From: Rhodobacterales bacterium HKCCE4037
GTDB taxonomy: Bacteria > Pseudomonadota > Alphaproteobacteria > Rhodobacterales > Rhodobacteraceae
Length of the DNA stretch: 64,000 nt
Assembly (NCBI GenBank): GCA_015689645.1
Contig: WVSM01000004.1
Location: 248,001-312,000, forward strand
Direction of reading: 5' to 3'
Each line of letters begins with the position of its first letter. Positions within the stretch are counted from its first letter, which is position 1. Below, one piece after another: positions 15,671-24,448 of this stretch. The position numbers were made by a program, and so were the translations under genes. The notes beneath the pieces were generated by a model that was given only the letters and a program-made list of their open reading frames with translations, ran no database searches and was not told the DNA's origin.

Positions 15671-17737
15671 CTAGCGCCGCCCTTCGCGCAGCCACCCAGC
15701 CAGCATCAGCCCCGCCGCAATCAGCAGGAACAGCCAGGCCGAAACCAGCGGCGTCACCGTCACGTCCGTCGTCAGGTAGGCCTCGCGCGTGGTCAACCCG
15801 AGCCATCCCCGCCCATGGGCCACCCGGCCCTCGCCCACGCGGCGAATGTCCGGCAACCCGTCTTCCAGCCGGAAACTCTCGCCGCCGGTCGCCTCGGCCA
15901 GCGGATCGACCTGTTCCGCCCCCGCGATGGTCACTTCGAACTCGCGCGGCGCGGCGGGCCCAAGCGCGATGACCCGCTCCAGATCACCTTCCTCAAGACG
16001 GTAGAGCCCCTGCTCCGCCCCCTCGATCTCGGCGGTGAACGCGCCCGGCGACGTTTCTTCCAATTGCACCTCGACCTCTTCGCCATCGGGCATCGTCACG
16101 GTCACCGCGCCGACGCTATCCGCCAGGGTGCGGCGCGTGATCCGGATGGTTTGACCGTCGACCTCCGCGACCAGCGCCTCTTCCTCGAGGTCCGGCTCAC
16201 CCATCATCCAGTGCGCCAGCCGCCGCAGTAATTCCAGTTGCGGCCCGCCGCCTTCGTAGCCGCGATCCCACAGCCATGCGTGGTCCGACGCAAGCAGCGC
16301 CACGCGCCCCTCGCCCACGCGGTCGAGCATCAGGAGCGGCGCCCCGTTGACGCCCTCCATCACCGTCTGGCCGCTCTCTTCTGTCAGTTCGATCTGCCGG
16401 AACCAGCGGCCCCAGGGATCGTCGCTCGTGGGCAGCGGCGTGTGCTCCATCTCCAGCCCGGTTGTGACCGGGTGACGTTGCCCCAACTCGCTGATCGTCG
16501 GCAGATAGGGCTCTTCCAGCACCCGCGCCGTGGGGCGACCGGGCAGGATATCGGCCAGCGGCGTGCGATAGAGAGACGACGCACCCGCGAAATCCGGACC
16601 TGCGGCGACGAGCAGCGCGCCGCCATCTTCCACGTAGCGGCGGATGTTATCGAGGTACAGCATCGGCAGGATGCCGCGCCGCTGGTAGCGGTCGAAGATG
16701 ATCAGGTCGAATTCGTCCACCGCTTCCATGAACAACTCGCGCGTCGGGAAGGCGATCAGCGACAGTTCCGAAACCGGCACGCCGTCCTGCCGGTCGGGCG
16801 GGCGCAGGATGGTGAAATGCACGAGATCGACGGAGGGGTCGGATTTCAGCAGGTTGCGCCATGTGCGCTGCCCCGGATGCGGTTCGCCCGACACGAGCAG
16901 CACCCGCAGGCGGTCGCGAATACCGTTGATCTGCACCACGGCGGCGTTGTTGCGCGTGGTCAGTTCGCCCTCTGCCTCCGGCACCGTGAATTGCACCACG
17001 TTCTGCCCGGCATGTTCCAGCGTCAGCGGCAGGTCCAGGCTTTCACCCACCGGCACCATGTAGCTTTGCGGCGGCCCGCCATCGAGGGAGATCACGATTT
17101 CCGACCGGCCACCAAGACCCGCCGGGATCGCGCCCTGATCCTCGATCCGGAGGGTCAGTTGCAATTCCTCGCCGATGATGCCGAAGGCAGGTGCCGTTTC
17201 GATCACCAGCCGCCGGTCCCAATCGTCCTCCCGCCCGGTAATCAGCGCATGGATCGGGGCAGGCATGTCGGGCACAAGGTCGGCATCGTGCAAGCGCCCG
17301 TCGGTCAGCAGCAGCGCCCCCGCGATCCGGGCGCGCGGCTCCTCCGCCATCATGCGCTGTAATTCCGCCATCAGGAGCGTGCCGGAATTATCCTCTGCAT
17401 CGCCAACCCGCGCGATGCGCGTTTCCATCCCGAGGGCATCGATTTCCGCTTCCAGCCCTTCCAGCGCTTCCGCCGTCTGGTCCGGCCGATCCGAGATCCG
17501 CTGCGAGGCGCTTTCGTCGACCACTACCAGCACGATATCCGTAAGGGGGTGCCGATCCTCGTTCTGAAGCGACGGATTGACCAGCGCGGCCAGCAACGCC
17601 GCCCCGGCGAGCAGGCGGAACGGCCAGCCCGCCAGCCCGCGCCAGAGCGACAGGGCCACGATCAGCACCAGCACCCCGGCCAGAACGTAGATCACGGGCC
17701 AGTCGAGCAGCGGGTCGAAAAGGATCTGGTTCGCCAT
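15671..17737 (-). CDS. Membrane protein with glutamine-amidotransferase-like domain, partner of MoxR/DUF58
   Basis: A 688-residue protein. Two N-terminal helices (about 15-60, WPVIYVLAGVLVLIVALSL onwards) are followed by a vWA-like segment (DIVLVVVDESASQRIS), a beta-rich middle and a class-I glutamine-amidotransferase-like domain. The latter contains LRVLLVSGEPHPGQ and ALLVAAGPDF; the nucleophile cysteine is absent. One C-terminal helix (about 660-680) closes the chain. It starts 2 nt after the DUF4159 gene stop, so it belongs to the MoxR operon. Such proteins are thought to act in the cell envelope with MoxR chaperone ATPases. The function is not known. Confidence 0.72.
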   Translation of the reverse strand: MANQILFDPLLDWPVIYVLAGVLVLIVALSLWRGLAGWPFRLLAGAALLAALVNPSLQNEDRHPLTDIVLVVVDESASQRISDRPDQTAEALEGLEAEIDALGMETRIARVGDAEDNSGTLLMAELQRMMAEEPRARIAGALLLTDGRLHDADLVPDMPAPIHALITGREDDWDRRLVIETAPAFGIIGEELQLTLRIEDQGAIPAGLGGRSEIVISLDGGPPQSYMVPVGESLDLPLTLEHAGQNVVQFTVPEAEGELTTRNNAAVVQINGIRDRLRVLLVSGEPHPGQRTWRNLLKSDPSVDLVHFTILRPPDRQDGVPVSELSLIAFPTRELFMEAVDEFDLIIFDRYQRRGILPMLYLDNIRRYVEDGGALLVAAGPDFAGASSLYRTPLADILPGRPTARVLEEPYLPTISELGQRHPVTTGLEMEHTPLPTSDDPWGRWFRQIELTEESGQTVMEGVNGAPLLMLDRVGEGRVALLASDHAWLWDRGYEGGGPQLELLRRLAHWMMGEPDLEEEALVAEVDGQTIRITRRTLADSVGAVTVTMPDGEEVEVQLEETSPGAFTAEIEGAEQGLYRLEEGDLERVIALGPAAPREFEVTIAGAEQVDPLAEATGGESFRLEDGLPDIRRVGEGRVAHGRGWLGLTTREAYLTTDVTVTPLVSAWLFLLIAAGLMLAGWLREGRR

Positions 17738-17739
17738 CT

Positions 17740-20505
17740 CTATTGCCCTAACCGGTCCAGCAGCGCAGGCACATGCACCTGGTCGCTTTTGTAATTGCCC
17801 GAGAGCACGTGCATCACGAGGTTCACACCGAACCGCAACGCGATCTCGCGCTGGCGCTCACCGGTCTGGCCACGCCCGACCGGGAACATCGGCCGACCGT
17901 TGTCATCCTGCGCCCAGGCCGCCGCCCAATCGTTGCCACCGATCAGCACCGGCGTGACGCCGTCGTTGAGGTTGCGGAACGGCATCCCCTCGATCTGCTC
18001 GGCATCGGGGGGAGAGGCCTCGACCCAAACGTCGCGGCTGATGTGGCGGCCCGGGAAATCCTGCAGCAGGTAGAACGTGCGGGTCAGGACATGGTCGTCG
18101 GGGATCGGTTCCAGCGGCGGAATATCCAGCGGCGCCGCGATCAGCTGCAGCCGCCGTCCCTCCGGTGTGCCCGACCCGAAACTCCCCACGTGGGCGTCGC
18201 GCGTGTCGAACACGATCATGCCTCCGCCGCGCAGGTAGTCGTTGAGGCGGCGGTAGGCGGCCGCGCTGGGAATATCCTGGTCTGGCGTGATCGGCCAATA
18301 GAGCATCGGGAAAAAGGCCAACTCGTCCAATTCAAGGTCAACGCCGATGGGCGGCGCGGGCTCGACCGAGGTGCGCTGGTAAAGGGTGTTCGACAGACCC
18401 TGCAAACCGGCGCGCGAAATCTCGTCCACCTCCGGATCGCCGGTCAGAACATAGGCCAGCGTCGCCTCCGACGTTGCCAACAGCGCCAGCTCATCCTCCA
18501 CCGTCAGGCCCTGCGCATCGGCCTGCGGTGCCGCCAGCACCACGGCCAGCAACAGTCCCGCGACACTGCGGCTCAGACCGCCCAACCGGCCCGCCAGCCA
18601 CAGCGCAGCGATCGCGTCGATCAGCAGAAGAACGAAGGCCGCGGTCAGGAAAGCCGCCATCAGGTCGGTCGGCTCCACGATCGTCATGCCTTCGACCGGC
18701 ACATCGGCAGGCCAGCTTGCGGCGACCAGGGCCGTGTCCTGCGCCATCACGTTGCGGGCCAGCCGCCGGTCGTCGCCCGCGTAAAGGCCGGGCAGCAAGT
18801 CAGCCGACAGGGGGGCTGCAGCAAGATTTTCGCCCAGAACACCGGGCCGCGTGCCCGCATCGCGCAGCACGCCGAAGCCGTCCAGAACCTCTTCCGGCGT
18901 CCAGACCGTGCCTTCGAGGTCTTCGACATCAGGTGCCACGGGCCGGGTCGAGACCGCCAACCGTTCCAGCATCTGCACGAACAGGCCCGACAGCGGCAGC
19001 GTCGACCAGTCGGCATTCGCGGTGACGTGAAACAACACGACCGAGCCTTGCCCCAGCGGCGCGCGCGTCACCAGAGGTGTACCATCGGTGAGGCTGGCGA
19101 TCGTGCGCTCTGACAAGGTCGGGTCGGGCTGCGCGACCACCTGGCTGGTGACTTCCACATCGTCCGGGATCTGCAGGCCATAGAAGGGCGACCCTTCCTC
19201 GAACGGCTCCAGCGCCTTCGGCTCGCCCCACGACATCGCGCCGCCGACCGTGCGCCCGCCGATGCGCAGTCGTACCGGCATCAGCGGCCCGGCTTCGTCC
19301 CGCGCAACGTCCGATCCGGCCAGTCTAGTGCCTGCAAAGCGCACCAGAAGCCCACCGTTCTCGACCCATTCGATCAGGGCCTCTTCTTCCTCGGGCGCGA
19401 AACTGGCCACGTCGGCCAGCATGATCACGTCGGGCGAAGCCACGAGGATATCGCTCAACGCGCCTTCCATCAGGTCGGCAGTCGGCTCCAGCGCCTCGCG
19501 CAGGTAATGCAGCGGCGACAGCAGCGCCTGCTGCTCATCCTCCGCCCCGCCGGAGATCAGCGCGACCTGGCGCCGTTGCAGGGCGTCGTCGGTCAGGGCA
19601 ATTGCGCCCGCGTGTCGTTCGCCGCTGAGTTCGAACCGCGTCAGGCGGTTGCGCAATTCCGGCGGCAGGTCGAATTGCACCTGCGCCACGGGGGCGCCGG
19701 ACTCGAAATTCGCCGTGGCGCGCGCAAGGTCACGCGGCACGCCAGACGGATCCAGCCCGTAGGCCACGACCGTCACCTCGCGTGGCGTGTCGGAGCCGAT
19801 CCGCGTCAGGTCGGCCCGAACCGCGCCATCCTCGAAACGCGGCGGCGCCAGCGCGATGAGGTCACGCTCGCCCTGGAACACCGACAGCGCCCCGAGATCT
19901 TCGAAGGCAGCGGTCAGGTCCTCGCGGCCCTCGTGCGCCACGCCGTCCGAGAACCAGAAGACCTCGACCGGTCCTTCGAGCGTTTCCGCCCAATCCCGTG
20001 CCGCAACCATGTCGGGCGCGTAAGGCGCAGGTTCCATCGTCGGAACCCGCGGCGCCCAAGCCCCGGCAGTCTGAAAGGCAACCGCGCCACCCGGCAGGTC
20101 GGTTAGCTGCACCACCGCCACCTCGCGCCCATTGCGGCGCGCGTCGTCAAGCAACAGCCCCACCCGCTCCAGCCGCGCGGGCCAGTCGCGAGCCGAAGCC
20201 CAGGAACTATCCATCACGATCAAGAGTGGCCCGTCGCCTGCCACACGCTCTTCCTGCGGGTTCAGGACCGGCCCGGCGAAGCCGATGATCGCCGCCGCGA
20301 CCGCCAGCATGCGCAGCAGCAACAGCCACCACGGCGTCTTGTCGGTCTGGCTCTCATCGTCCTTCAGACCCAGCAGCAACGCGATACCGGGGAACCGCCG
20401 CCGGATCGGCGCGGGCGGCACAGCGCGCAAGAGCCACCACAGCACCGGCAGCGCAACCAGCGCCAGCAGCAGAAGAGGCGTGGCAAAAACGAGGGATCCG
20501 ATCAT
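17740..20505 (-). CDS. BatA-N / DUF4159 membrane protein
   Basis: A 921-residue protein. The N-terminal BatA domain has two helices (SLVFATPLLLLALVALPVLWW and WWLLLLRMLAVAAAIIGFAG). A vWA-like segment (LLIVMDSSWASARDWPARLE) and a long amidotransferase-like periplasmic part follow. Another helix lies near residue 640 (MAAFLTAAFVLLLIDAIAALW), and a C-terminal DUF4159 domain contains ELAFFPMLYWPITPDQDIPS and GGGMIVFDTRDAH. The start at 20505 overlaps the DUF58 stop as ATGA. This domain fusion is a regular member of alphaproteobacterial moxR operons. It probably assembles with DUF58 and the 688-residue protein; its molecular role is unproven. Confidence 0.83.
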   Translation of the reverse strand: MIGSLVFATPLLLLALVALPVLWWLLRAVPPAPIRRRFPGIALLLGLKDDESQTDKTPWWLLLLRMLAVAAAIIGFAGPVLNPQEERVAGDGPLLIVMDSSWASARDWPARLERVGLLLDDARRNGREVAVVQLTDLPGGAVAFQTAGAWAPRVPTMEPAPYAPDMVAARDWAETLEGPVEVFWFSDGVAHEGREDLTAAFEDLGALSVFQGERDLIALAPPRFEDGAVRADLTRIGSDTPREVTVVAYGLDPSGVPRDLARATANFESGAPVAQVQFDLPPELRNRLTRFELSGERHAGAIALTDDALQRRQVALISGGAEDEQQALLSPLHYLREALEPTADLMEGALSDILVASPDVIMLADVASFAPEEEEALIEWVENGGLLVRFAGTRLAGSDVARDEAGPLMPVRLRIGGRTVGGAMSWGEPKALEPFEEGSPFYGLQIPDDVEVTSQVVAQPDPTLSERTIASLTDGTPLVTRAPLGQGSVVLFHVTANADWSTLPLSGLFVQMLERLAVSTRPVAPDVEDLEGTVWTPEEVLDGFGVLRDAGTRPGVLGENLAAAPLSADLLPGLYAGDDRRLARNVMAQDTALVAASWPADVPVEGMTIVEPTDLMAAFLTAAFVLLLIDAIAALWLAGRLGGLSRSVAGLLLAVVLAAPQADAQGLTVEDELALLATSEATLAYVLTGDPEVDEISRAGLQGLSNTLYQRTSVEPAPPIGVDLELDELAFFPMLYWPITPDQDIPSAAAYRRLNDYLRGGGMIVFDTRDAHVGSFGSGTPEGRRLQLIAAPLDIPPLEPIPDDHVLTRTFYLLQDFPGRHISRDVWVEASPPDAEQIEGMPFRNLNDGVTPVLIGGNDWAAAWAQDDNGRPMFPVGRGQTGERQREIALRFGVNLVMHVLSGNYKSDQVHVPALLDRLGQ

Positions 20506-21389
20506 TGCCGCTCCAATACCTGGTAGAGCCACAACAGCGCGGGTTCCGCCGGGCCATCGGTATGGTGAACCTGGAACTGCCAGCCCGTGCGCCGGGCCAT
20601 GTCGCGCAGCATGTCCTTCCGGGCGGCAAGCCGCTCAAGGTATTCCTCGCGCAGGGATTTCGCCTTCAGCGTCTCGAACCGGATCGTGCCGGCCATACTT
20701 TCGAAAAGCGTGCGGCCGTCGAAGGGAAACGCCTCCTCGTCGGGGTCGAGCACCATCACCAGCGCACCCTTCACGCCGCGATCCGCCGCGCGGCCCAAGA
20801 CCGTTTCGATACCAGCGGGCTCTCCAAGAAAATCGCTGAAGAACACCGCCCGCGCGCCCGAAGGCATCATCTGCGGCTTCGGTTCCCCGTATTCCGGGCG
20901 GTCGTCGCCATCCATCAACGCCGCGGCCATCCGCATCAGCTGTGCCTGCCCGCCGCGTGGCGGCTCGGCCAGGTGGGTCAGCCCGACCCGTTCCCCACCG
21001 CGCACCGCGATGATGGCCAGCGCCATCGCCAAGGTCTGTGCGCGCCGCAGCTTGGAGGGCCGCGATTTCGCGCCCGAATAGGTCATCGAGGCCGCATCAT
21101 CGACGCCAAGCATCACCGCCTGCGCCGCCTGCCATTCCGTCTGCCGCAGGAAATGCCCGTCCGACCGGGCCGACCGACGCCAGTCGATCGCGCGGTAGCT
21201 GTCGCCAGCCTCCGCCGGGCGGTATTGCCAGAATTCGTCGCCGGTACCGGCGCGCTTGCGGCCGTGCACCCCCAGCAGGACAGACGCCGCCAGGTGCTGC
21301 GCATCGGCCATCAGCGCAGGAAGTGAGGCCGCGACGGCCTCCGACCGGGATCTCAGGCTGTCCGGCGTATGGAGGGAGAGTTCGCTCAA
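20502..21389 (-). CDS. DUF58 protein
   Basis: A 295-residue cytoplasmic protein of the DUF58 family, which is related to vWA proteins. The signature is GDEFWQYRPAEAGDSYRAIDWRRSARSD, the usual Y-R-x-G-D-x-x-R-x-I-D-W-x-x-x-A-R pattern in variant form. A MIDAS-like region ends in the LVMVLDPDEEAFPFDGR strand. DUF58 proteins are coupled to MoxR AAA ATPases and here overlap moxR and the BatA/DUF4159 gene by 4 nt on each side (ATGA), implying fixed stoichiometry. They are presumed adaptors or substrates of the MoxR chaperone. Confidence 0.9.
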   Translation of the reverse strand: MSELSLHTPDSLRSRSEAVAASLPALMADAQHLAASVLLGVHGRKRAGTGDEFWQYRPAEAGDSYRAIDWRRSARSDGHFLRQTEWQAAQAVMLGVDDAASMTYSGAKSRPSKLRRAQTLAMALAIIAVRGGERVGLTHLAEPPRGGQAQLMRMAAALMDGDDRPEYGEPKPQMMPSGARAVFFSDFLGEPAGIETVLGRAADRGVKGALVMVLDPDEEAFPFDGRTLFESMAGTIRFETLKAKSLREEYLERLAARKDMLRDMARRTGWQFQVHHTDGPAEPALLWLYQVLERQ

Positions 21390-22405
21390 GCGGCGGCCTC
21401 GATGCGGGTCACGCGCGCGGTCACTTCGTCGATCACCTGCTCAAGAACAGCCCCTTCGGCACGGGCAGCAAAAGTCAGCGCCATCCGGTGCGACAGCACG
21501 GGCCGCGCCAGGGCCGCCACATCCTCTGCCGAGGGGGACAACCGTCCGTCCAGCAGCGCCCGCGCCCGCGAGGTCAGCATCAGTGCCTGTGCCGCGCGCG
21601 GCCCGGGGCCCCATGCGACGGCCTTGCGCACCACGTCCGGTGCATCGGCCTCGTCCGGGCGGCAGGCGCGCACAAGGTCGAGGATCAGTTCGACCACCGC
21701 TTCACCCACCGGCATCTGCCGCACGATCTGCTGCGCGCGGATCAGCTCCTCACCGGTGAAGACTTCGCGGGCCACGGCCTCCTCCGTACCGGTCGTCGCC
21801 AGAAGGATGCCGCGCTCGGTATCGCGGTCAGGGTAAGGCACGTCGATCTTCACCAGAAAGCGGTCGAGCTGCGCTTCGGGCAGCGGATACGTCCCCTCCT
21901 GCTCGATCGGGTTCTGCGTGGCGAGCACGTGGAACGGCGCGGGCAGCGGGCGGTGCTCGCCCGCAATGGTCACCTCGCGCTCCTGCATTGCCTGAAGCAA
22001 AGCCGATTGCGTCCGGGGCGACGCGCGGTTGATCTCGTCGGCCATCAGCAGCTGGCAGAAGATCGGCCCTTCCAGGAACCGGAACGCGCGCGAACCGTCC
22101 TGCGCCGTCTCCAACACCTCGGAGCCGAGAATATCCGCCGGCATCAGGTCGGGCGTGAACTGCACCCGGTTCGCAGACAGACCCATCACCGTCGACAGCG
22201 TATCGACCAGCAACGTCTTTCCCAGCCCGGGAAGCCCCATCAGCAACGCGTGGCCACCCGAAAGCATCGCCGCCAGCGACAGCTCCACCACGTTTTCCTG
22301 GCCGATGATCCGCTGCCCGATGGAGGCCTTCGCCTCCCCCAGCTTGACGCCAAGCGCCTCGATGTCGGCGACCAGCTGCGGGCCGGGAAGTTCAGGGGGG
22401 GTCAT
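21386..22405 (-). CDS. MoxR-family AAA+ ATPase
   Basis: A 339-residue MoxR-type AAA ATPase. It has the entry motif IGQRIIGQENVVELSLAAM, Walker A GLPGLGKT, Walker B LLMADEINRASPRTQSALLQ, sensor-1 LATQNPIEQEGTYPLPEAQL and the arginine-finger region LDRFLVKIDVPYP. MoxR proteins act as chaperones for maturation of protein complexes, often metal- or vWA-containing. The ATG at 22405 precedes MTPPELPGPQ; a reading from 22543 adds a non-conserved head. It is the first gene of the four-gene coupled operon and diverges from DUF1285. Confidence 0.93.
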   Translation of the reverse strand: MTPPELPGPQLVADIEALGVKLGEAKASIGQRIIGQENVVELSLAAMLSGGHALLMGLPGLGKTLLVDTLSTVMGLSANRVQFTPDLMPADILGSEVLETAQDGSRAFRFLEGPIFCQLLMADEINRASPRTQSALLQAMQEREVTIAGEHRPLPAPFHVLATQNPIEQEGTYPLPEAQLDRFLVKIDVPYPDRDTERGILLATTGTEEAVAREVFTGEELIRAQQIVRQMPVGEAVVELILDLVRACRPDEADAPDVVRKAVAWGPGPRAAQALMLTSRARALLDGRLSPSAEDVAALARPVLSHRMALTFAARAEGAVLEQVIDEVTARVTRIEAAA

Positions 22406-22530
22406 GGCAATGCTCCGCTGAGACGTTAAATATACATCCAATAGGTAGAGACCTATGCCGCCGACCACAAATGACAAAGCGGGGCGGCGGACAAATGATC
22501 GTGAAACCGCGTGCGAAACGGAGGCCCCCG

Positions 22531-23103
22531 ATGACCCCGGCAACCGACCAACTGCTGAAAGCCGCGCAGGACGCCCAAAAACAGGGCAAATTGCCCCCGG
22601 TCCACCTGTGGAACCCGGAGTTCTGCGGCGATCTGGACATGGAGATCAAACGCGACGGAACGTGGTTCTACCAGGGCACGCCGATTGGCCGGAAACGCCT
22701 TGTCCGGCTGTTTTCGACGATCCTGAAGGTCGAGGACGGCAAGTATTTCCTCGTGACCCCGGTCGAAAAGGTCGGAATCCGCGTGGAGGATGCGCCCTTC
22801 GTCGCGGTGGATATCGAGGCGGTGGGCGAAGGCCGCAACCAGTCCGTGTCTTTTACCACCAATGTCGGCGACACGGTTGTCGCGGGCGAGGATCATCCGA
22901 TCCGCGTCGAGCGCGATGCGGGCGGCGAGCCTTCGCCTTACGTCCATATCCGCGCAGGTCTTGAGGCGCTGATCGACCGCAAGAGCTTCTACCGCCTCGT
23001 GGACATGGGCGAAGCGCACGAGGTCGACGGCACCGACATGTTCGGCGTCTGGTCGGACGGCGTGTTCTTCCCGATCATCCCGGTGGCCGAACTGATGAAT
23101 TGA
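22531..23103 (+). CDS. DUF1285 protein
   Basis: A 190-residue protein of the DUF1285 family, which is common in Rhodobacterales next to moxR. Diagnostic segments are PPVHLWNPEFCGDLDM, GTWFYQGTPIGRKRLVRLFS and YFLVTPVEKVGIRVEDAPF. ACGGAGG lies 7-8 nt before the ATG at 22531, which I prefer over in-frame starts at 22471 or 22495. It diverges from moxR. Usually a tRNA-CCA-adding enzyme gene follows DUF1285 in related genomes; here a VOC gene follows instead. The biochemical role is unknown. Confidence 0.88.
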   Translation: MTPATDQLLKAAQDAQKQGKLPPVHLWNPEFCGDLDMEIKRDGTWFYQGTPIGRKRLVRLFSTILKVEDGKYFLVTPVEKVGIRVEDAPFVAVDIEAVGEGRNQSVSFTTNVGDTVVAGEDHPIRVERDAGGEPSPYVHIRAGLEALIDRKSFYRLVDMGEAHEVDGTDMFGVWSDGVFFPIIPVAELMN

Positions 23104-23117
23104 GCGCCCCCGACATT

Positions 23118-23141
23118 CTCCTGACACAACCCTGTCAGGAG
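23118..23141. promoter_or_regulatory. Perfect 9-bp-arm palindrome in front of the VOC gene
   Basis: CTCCTGACA, spacer CAACCC, TGTCAGGAG, ending 46 nt before the VOC start. No T-run follows, which argues against a terminator for DUF1285. The neighbouring WYL regulator is the obvious candidate to bind it, which is inference. Confidence 0.6.
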
Positions 23142-23187
23142 GTGGATGCTAGGTAGGCTTCATCAAACTTCTGATGGAGTAATCACG

Positions 23188-23580
23188 ATGTCCGACAAAA
23201 TCCAGAACTACGGCTGCTGGTTCGAAATTCCCGTCACCGACCTTGAGGCCGCACGCAAGTTCTACAGCGCAATCTTTGAGATCGACCTCAAGATCACCGA
23301 AGACGGCGGGCCGAATCCGATGGTCTTCTTTCCCTATGATGACGACGCGCCCGGGACCGGCGGGCATCTCTATCCCGGCACGCCCTCGCGCGATGGCAAC
23401 ACCATTCACCTGATGGCCGCCGCAGGCCTTGATACGATGCGGGAGCGGATCGTGGCCGCAGGCGGCAGCGTCGAAAGCCCCGACATTCCGATCCCCGCCG
23501 GCGCGTTCTTCTACGCACGCGACCCCGATGGGAATTCCATCGGCCTTTTCAATCTTGCCGCCAAGGCGAAGGCGGCCTGA
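23188..23580 (+). CDS. VOC-family (glyoxalase-fold) protein
   Basis: A 130-residue vicinal-oxygen-chelate protein made of two beta-alpha-beta3 units (YGCWFEIPVTDLEAARKFYS and a C-terminal FFYARDPDGNSIGLFNL). Conserved positions include the acidic residue in EIPVTDLEAA and the D-P-D-G-N turn. The class includes glyoxalases, dioxygenases and resistance proteins; the substrate cannot be told from sequence. The ATG at 23188 follows a TGATGGAGTAATCACG leader. It sits behind a palindrome and 88 nt ahead of a WYL regulator, a pairing that suggests local control. Confidence 0.85.
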   Translation: MSDKIQNYGCWFEIPVTDLEAARKFYSAIFEIDLKITEDGGPNPMVFFPYDDDAPGTGGHLYPGTPSRDGNTIHLMAAAGLDTMRERIVAAGGSVESPDIPIPAGAFFYARDPDGNSIGLFNLAAKAKAA

Positions 23581-23668
23581 GCATCGCCGCCGTAGCCCCA
23601 CCCTTTTCCGGGCCGGTCGCCAGATCGGCCCGCTTCCCCATGCTCGCAGCCGAAGGTAGAATTCGCCC

Positions 23669-24385
23669 ATGCGCCGTGCTGACCGCCTCTTCCGCCTGAT
23701 CGACCGGCTTCGCCCCGGCAAGCTGACCACGGCGCGTGCGCTGGCCGAGGCGATGGAGGTGTCCGAGCGCACGATCTACCGCGACATCGCGCATCTCCAG
23801 GCCTCGGGTGTTCCGGTCGAGGGCGAGGCCGGTCTCGGCTACATGATGCGCGACGGCTACGACCTGCCGCCGTTGATGTTCACCGAAGAGGAGATCATCG
23901 CGCTCAGCGTCGGCGCGCGGATGGTCCAGACATGGGGCGGGGCGGGCATGGCGCGCGGGGCCGAACAGGCGCTGGAGAAGATCACCGGCGTCATCCCCGA
24001 TGCGACACGGGCACGGGCCGAGAAGCTGCAGTTTTACGCATGGGCCAGCCGACCGCTGGATGACCGGACCCGCGCGACGATCGACACGGTCGAGGCCGCG
24101 ATCCGGTCTCCTGAGCGTCTGATGCTGGATTACTCCGACGAAAAGGGCGCGCGCACGGAACGCCCGATCCGCCCGCTCGGGCTGTGGTTCTGGGGTTCCG
24201 TCTGGACGCTGGTGGCGTGGTGCGAGCTGCGCGGCGATTTCCGGATGTTCCGGCTGGACCGCATCGCCGGCGCGCGCCTTCTGGGCGGCTACGTTCCCGA
24301 CCCGGGCCAGACCCTTGAAGCCTTCTGCGCCAGCGAGGCCGGGGCGGATGCGGTTGTGCGCCGCGACTGCGCGAACGGGCGCTAG
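23669..24385 (+). CDS. YafY-type HTH/WYL transcriptional regulator
   Basis: A 238-residue DeoR-like regulator. The N-terminal winged HTH (about 1-60) contains the recognition region VSERTIYRDIAHLQASGVPVEGE. A C-terminal WYL domain (about 130-205, ERPIRPLGLWFWGSVWTLVAWCELR ... FRLDRI) senses ligands or nucleic acids in related proteins. It probably controls the VOC gene just upstream through the 9-bp-arm palindrome and may autoregulate. The start MRRADRLFRLIDRLR matches the family. It lies between the VOC and P450 genes, all plus strand. Confidence 0.9.
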   Translation: MRRADRLFRLIDRLRPGKLTTARALAEAMEVSERTIYRDIAHLQASGVPVEGEAGLGYMMRDGYDLPPLMFTEEEIIALSVGARMVQTWGGAGMARGAEQALEKITGVIPDATRARAEKLQFYAWASRPLDDRTRATIDTVEAAIRSPERLMLDYSDEKGARTERPIRPLGLWFWGSVWTLVAWCELRGDFRMFRLDRIAGARLLGGYVPDPGQTLEAFCASEAGADAVVRRDCANGR

Positions 24386-24448
24386 CCGCACCGCTTTATC
24401 TTGCGGCCACCCGCCGGGACCACGATAGTCCGGGCGGGAGGAATTCTC

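Noticed and set aside
23118-23141. Rho-independent terminator of DUF1285
   Set aside because: The stem is strong but no T-rich tract follows on either strand; an operator is more likely.
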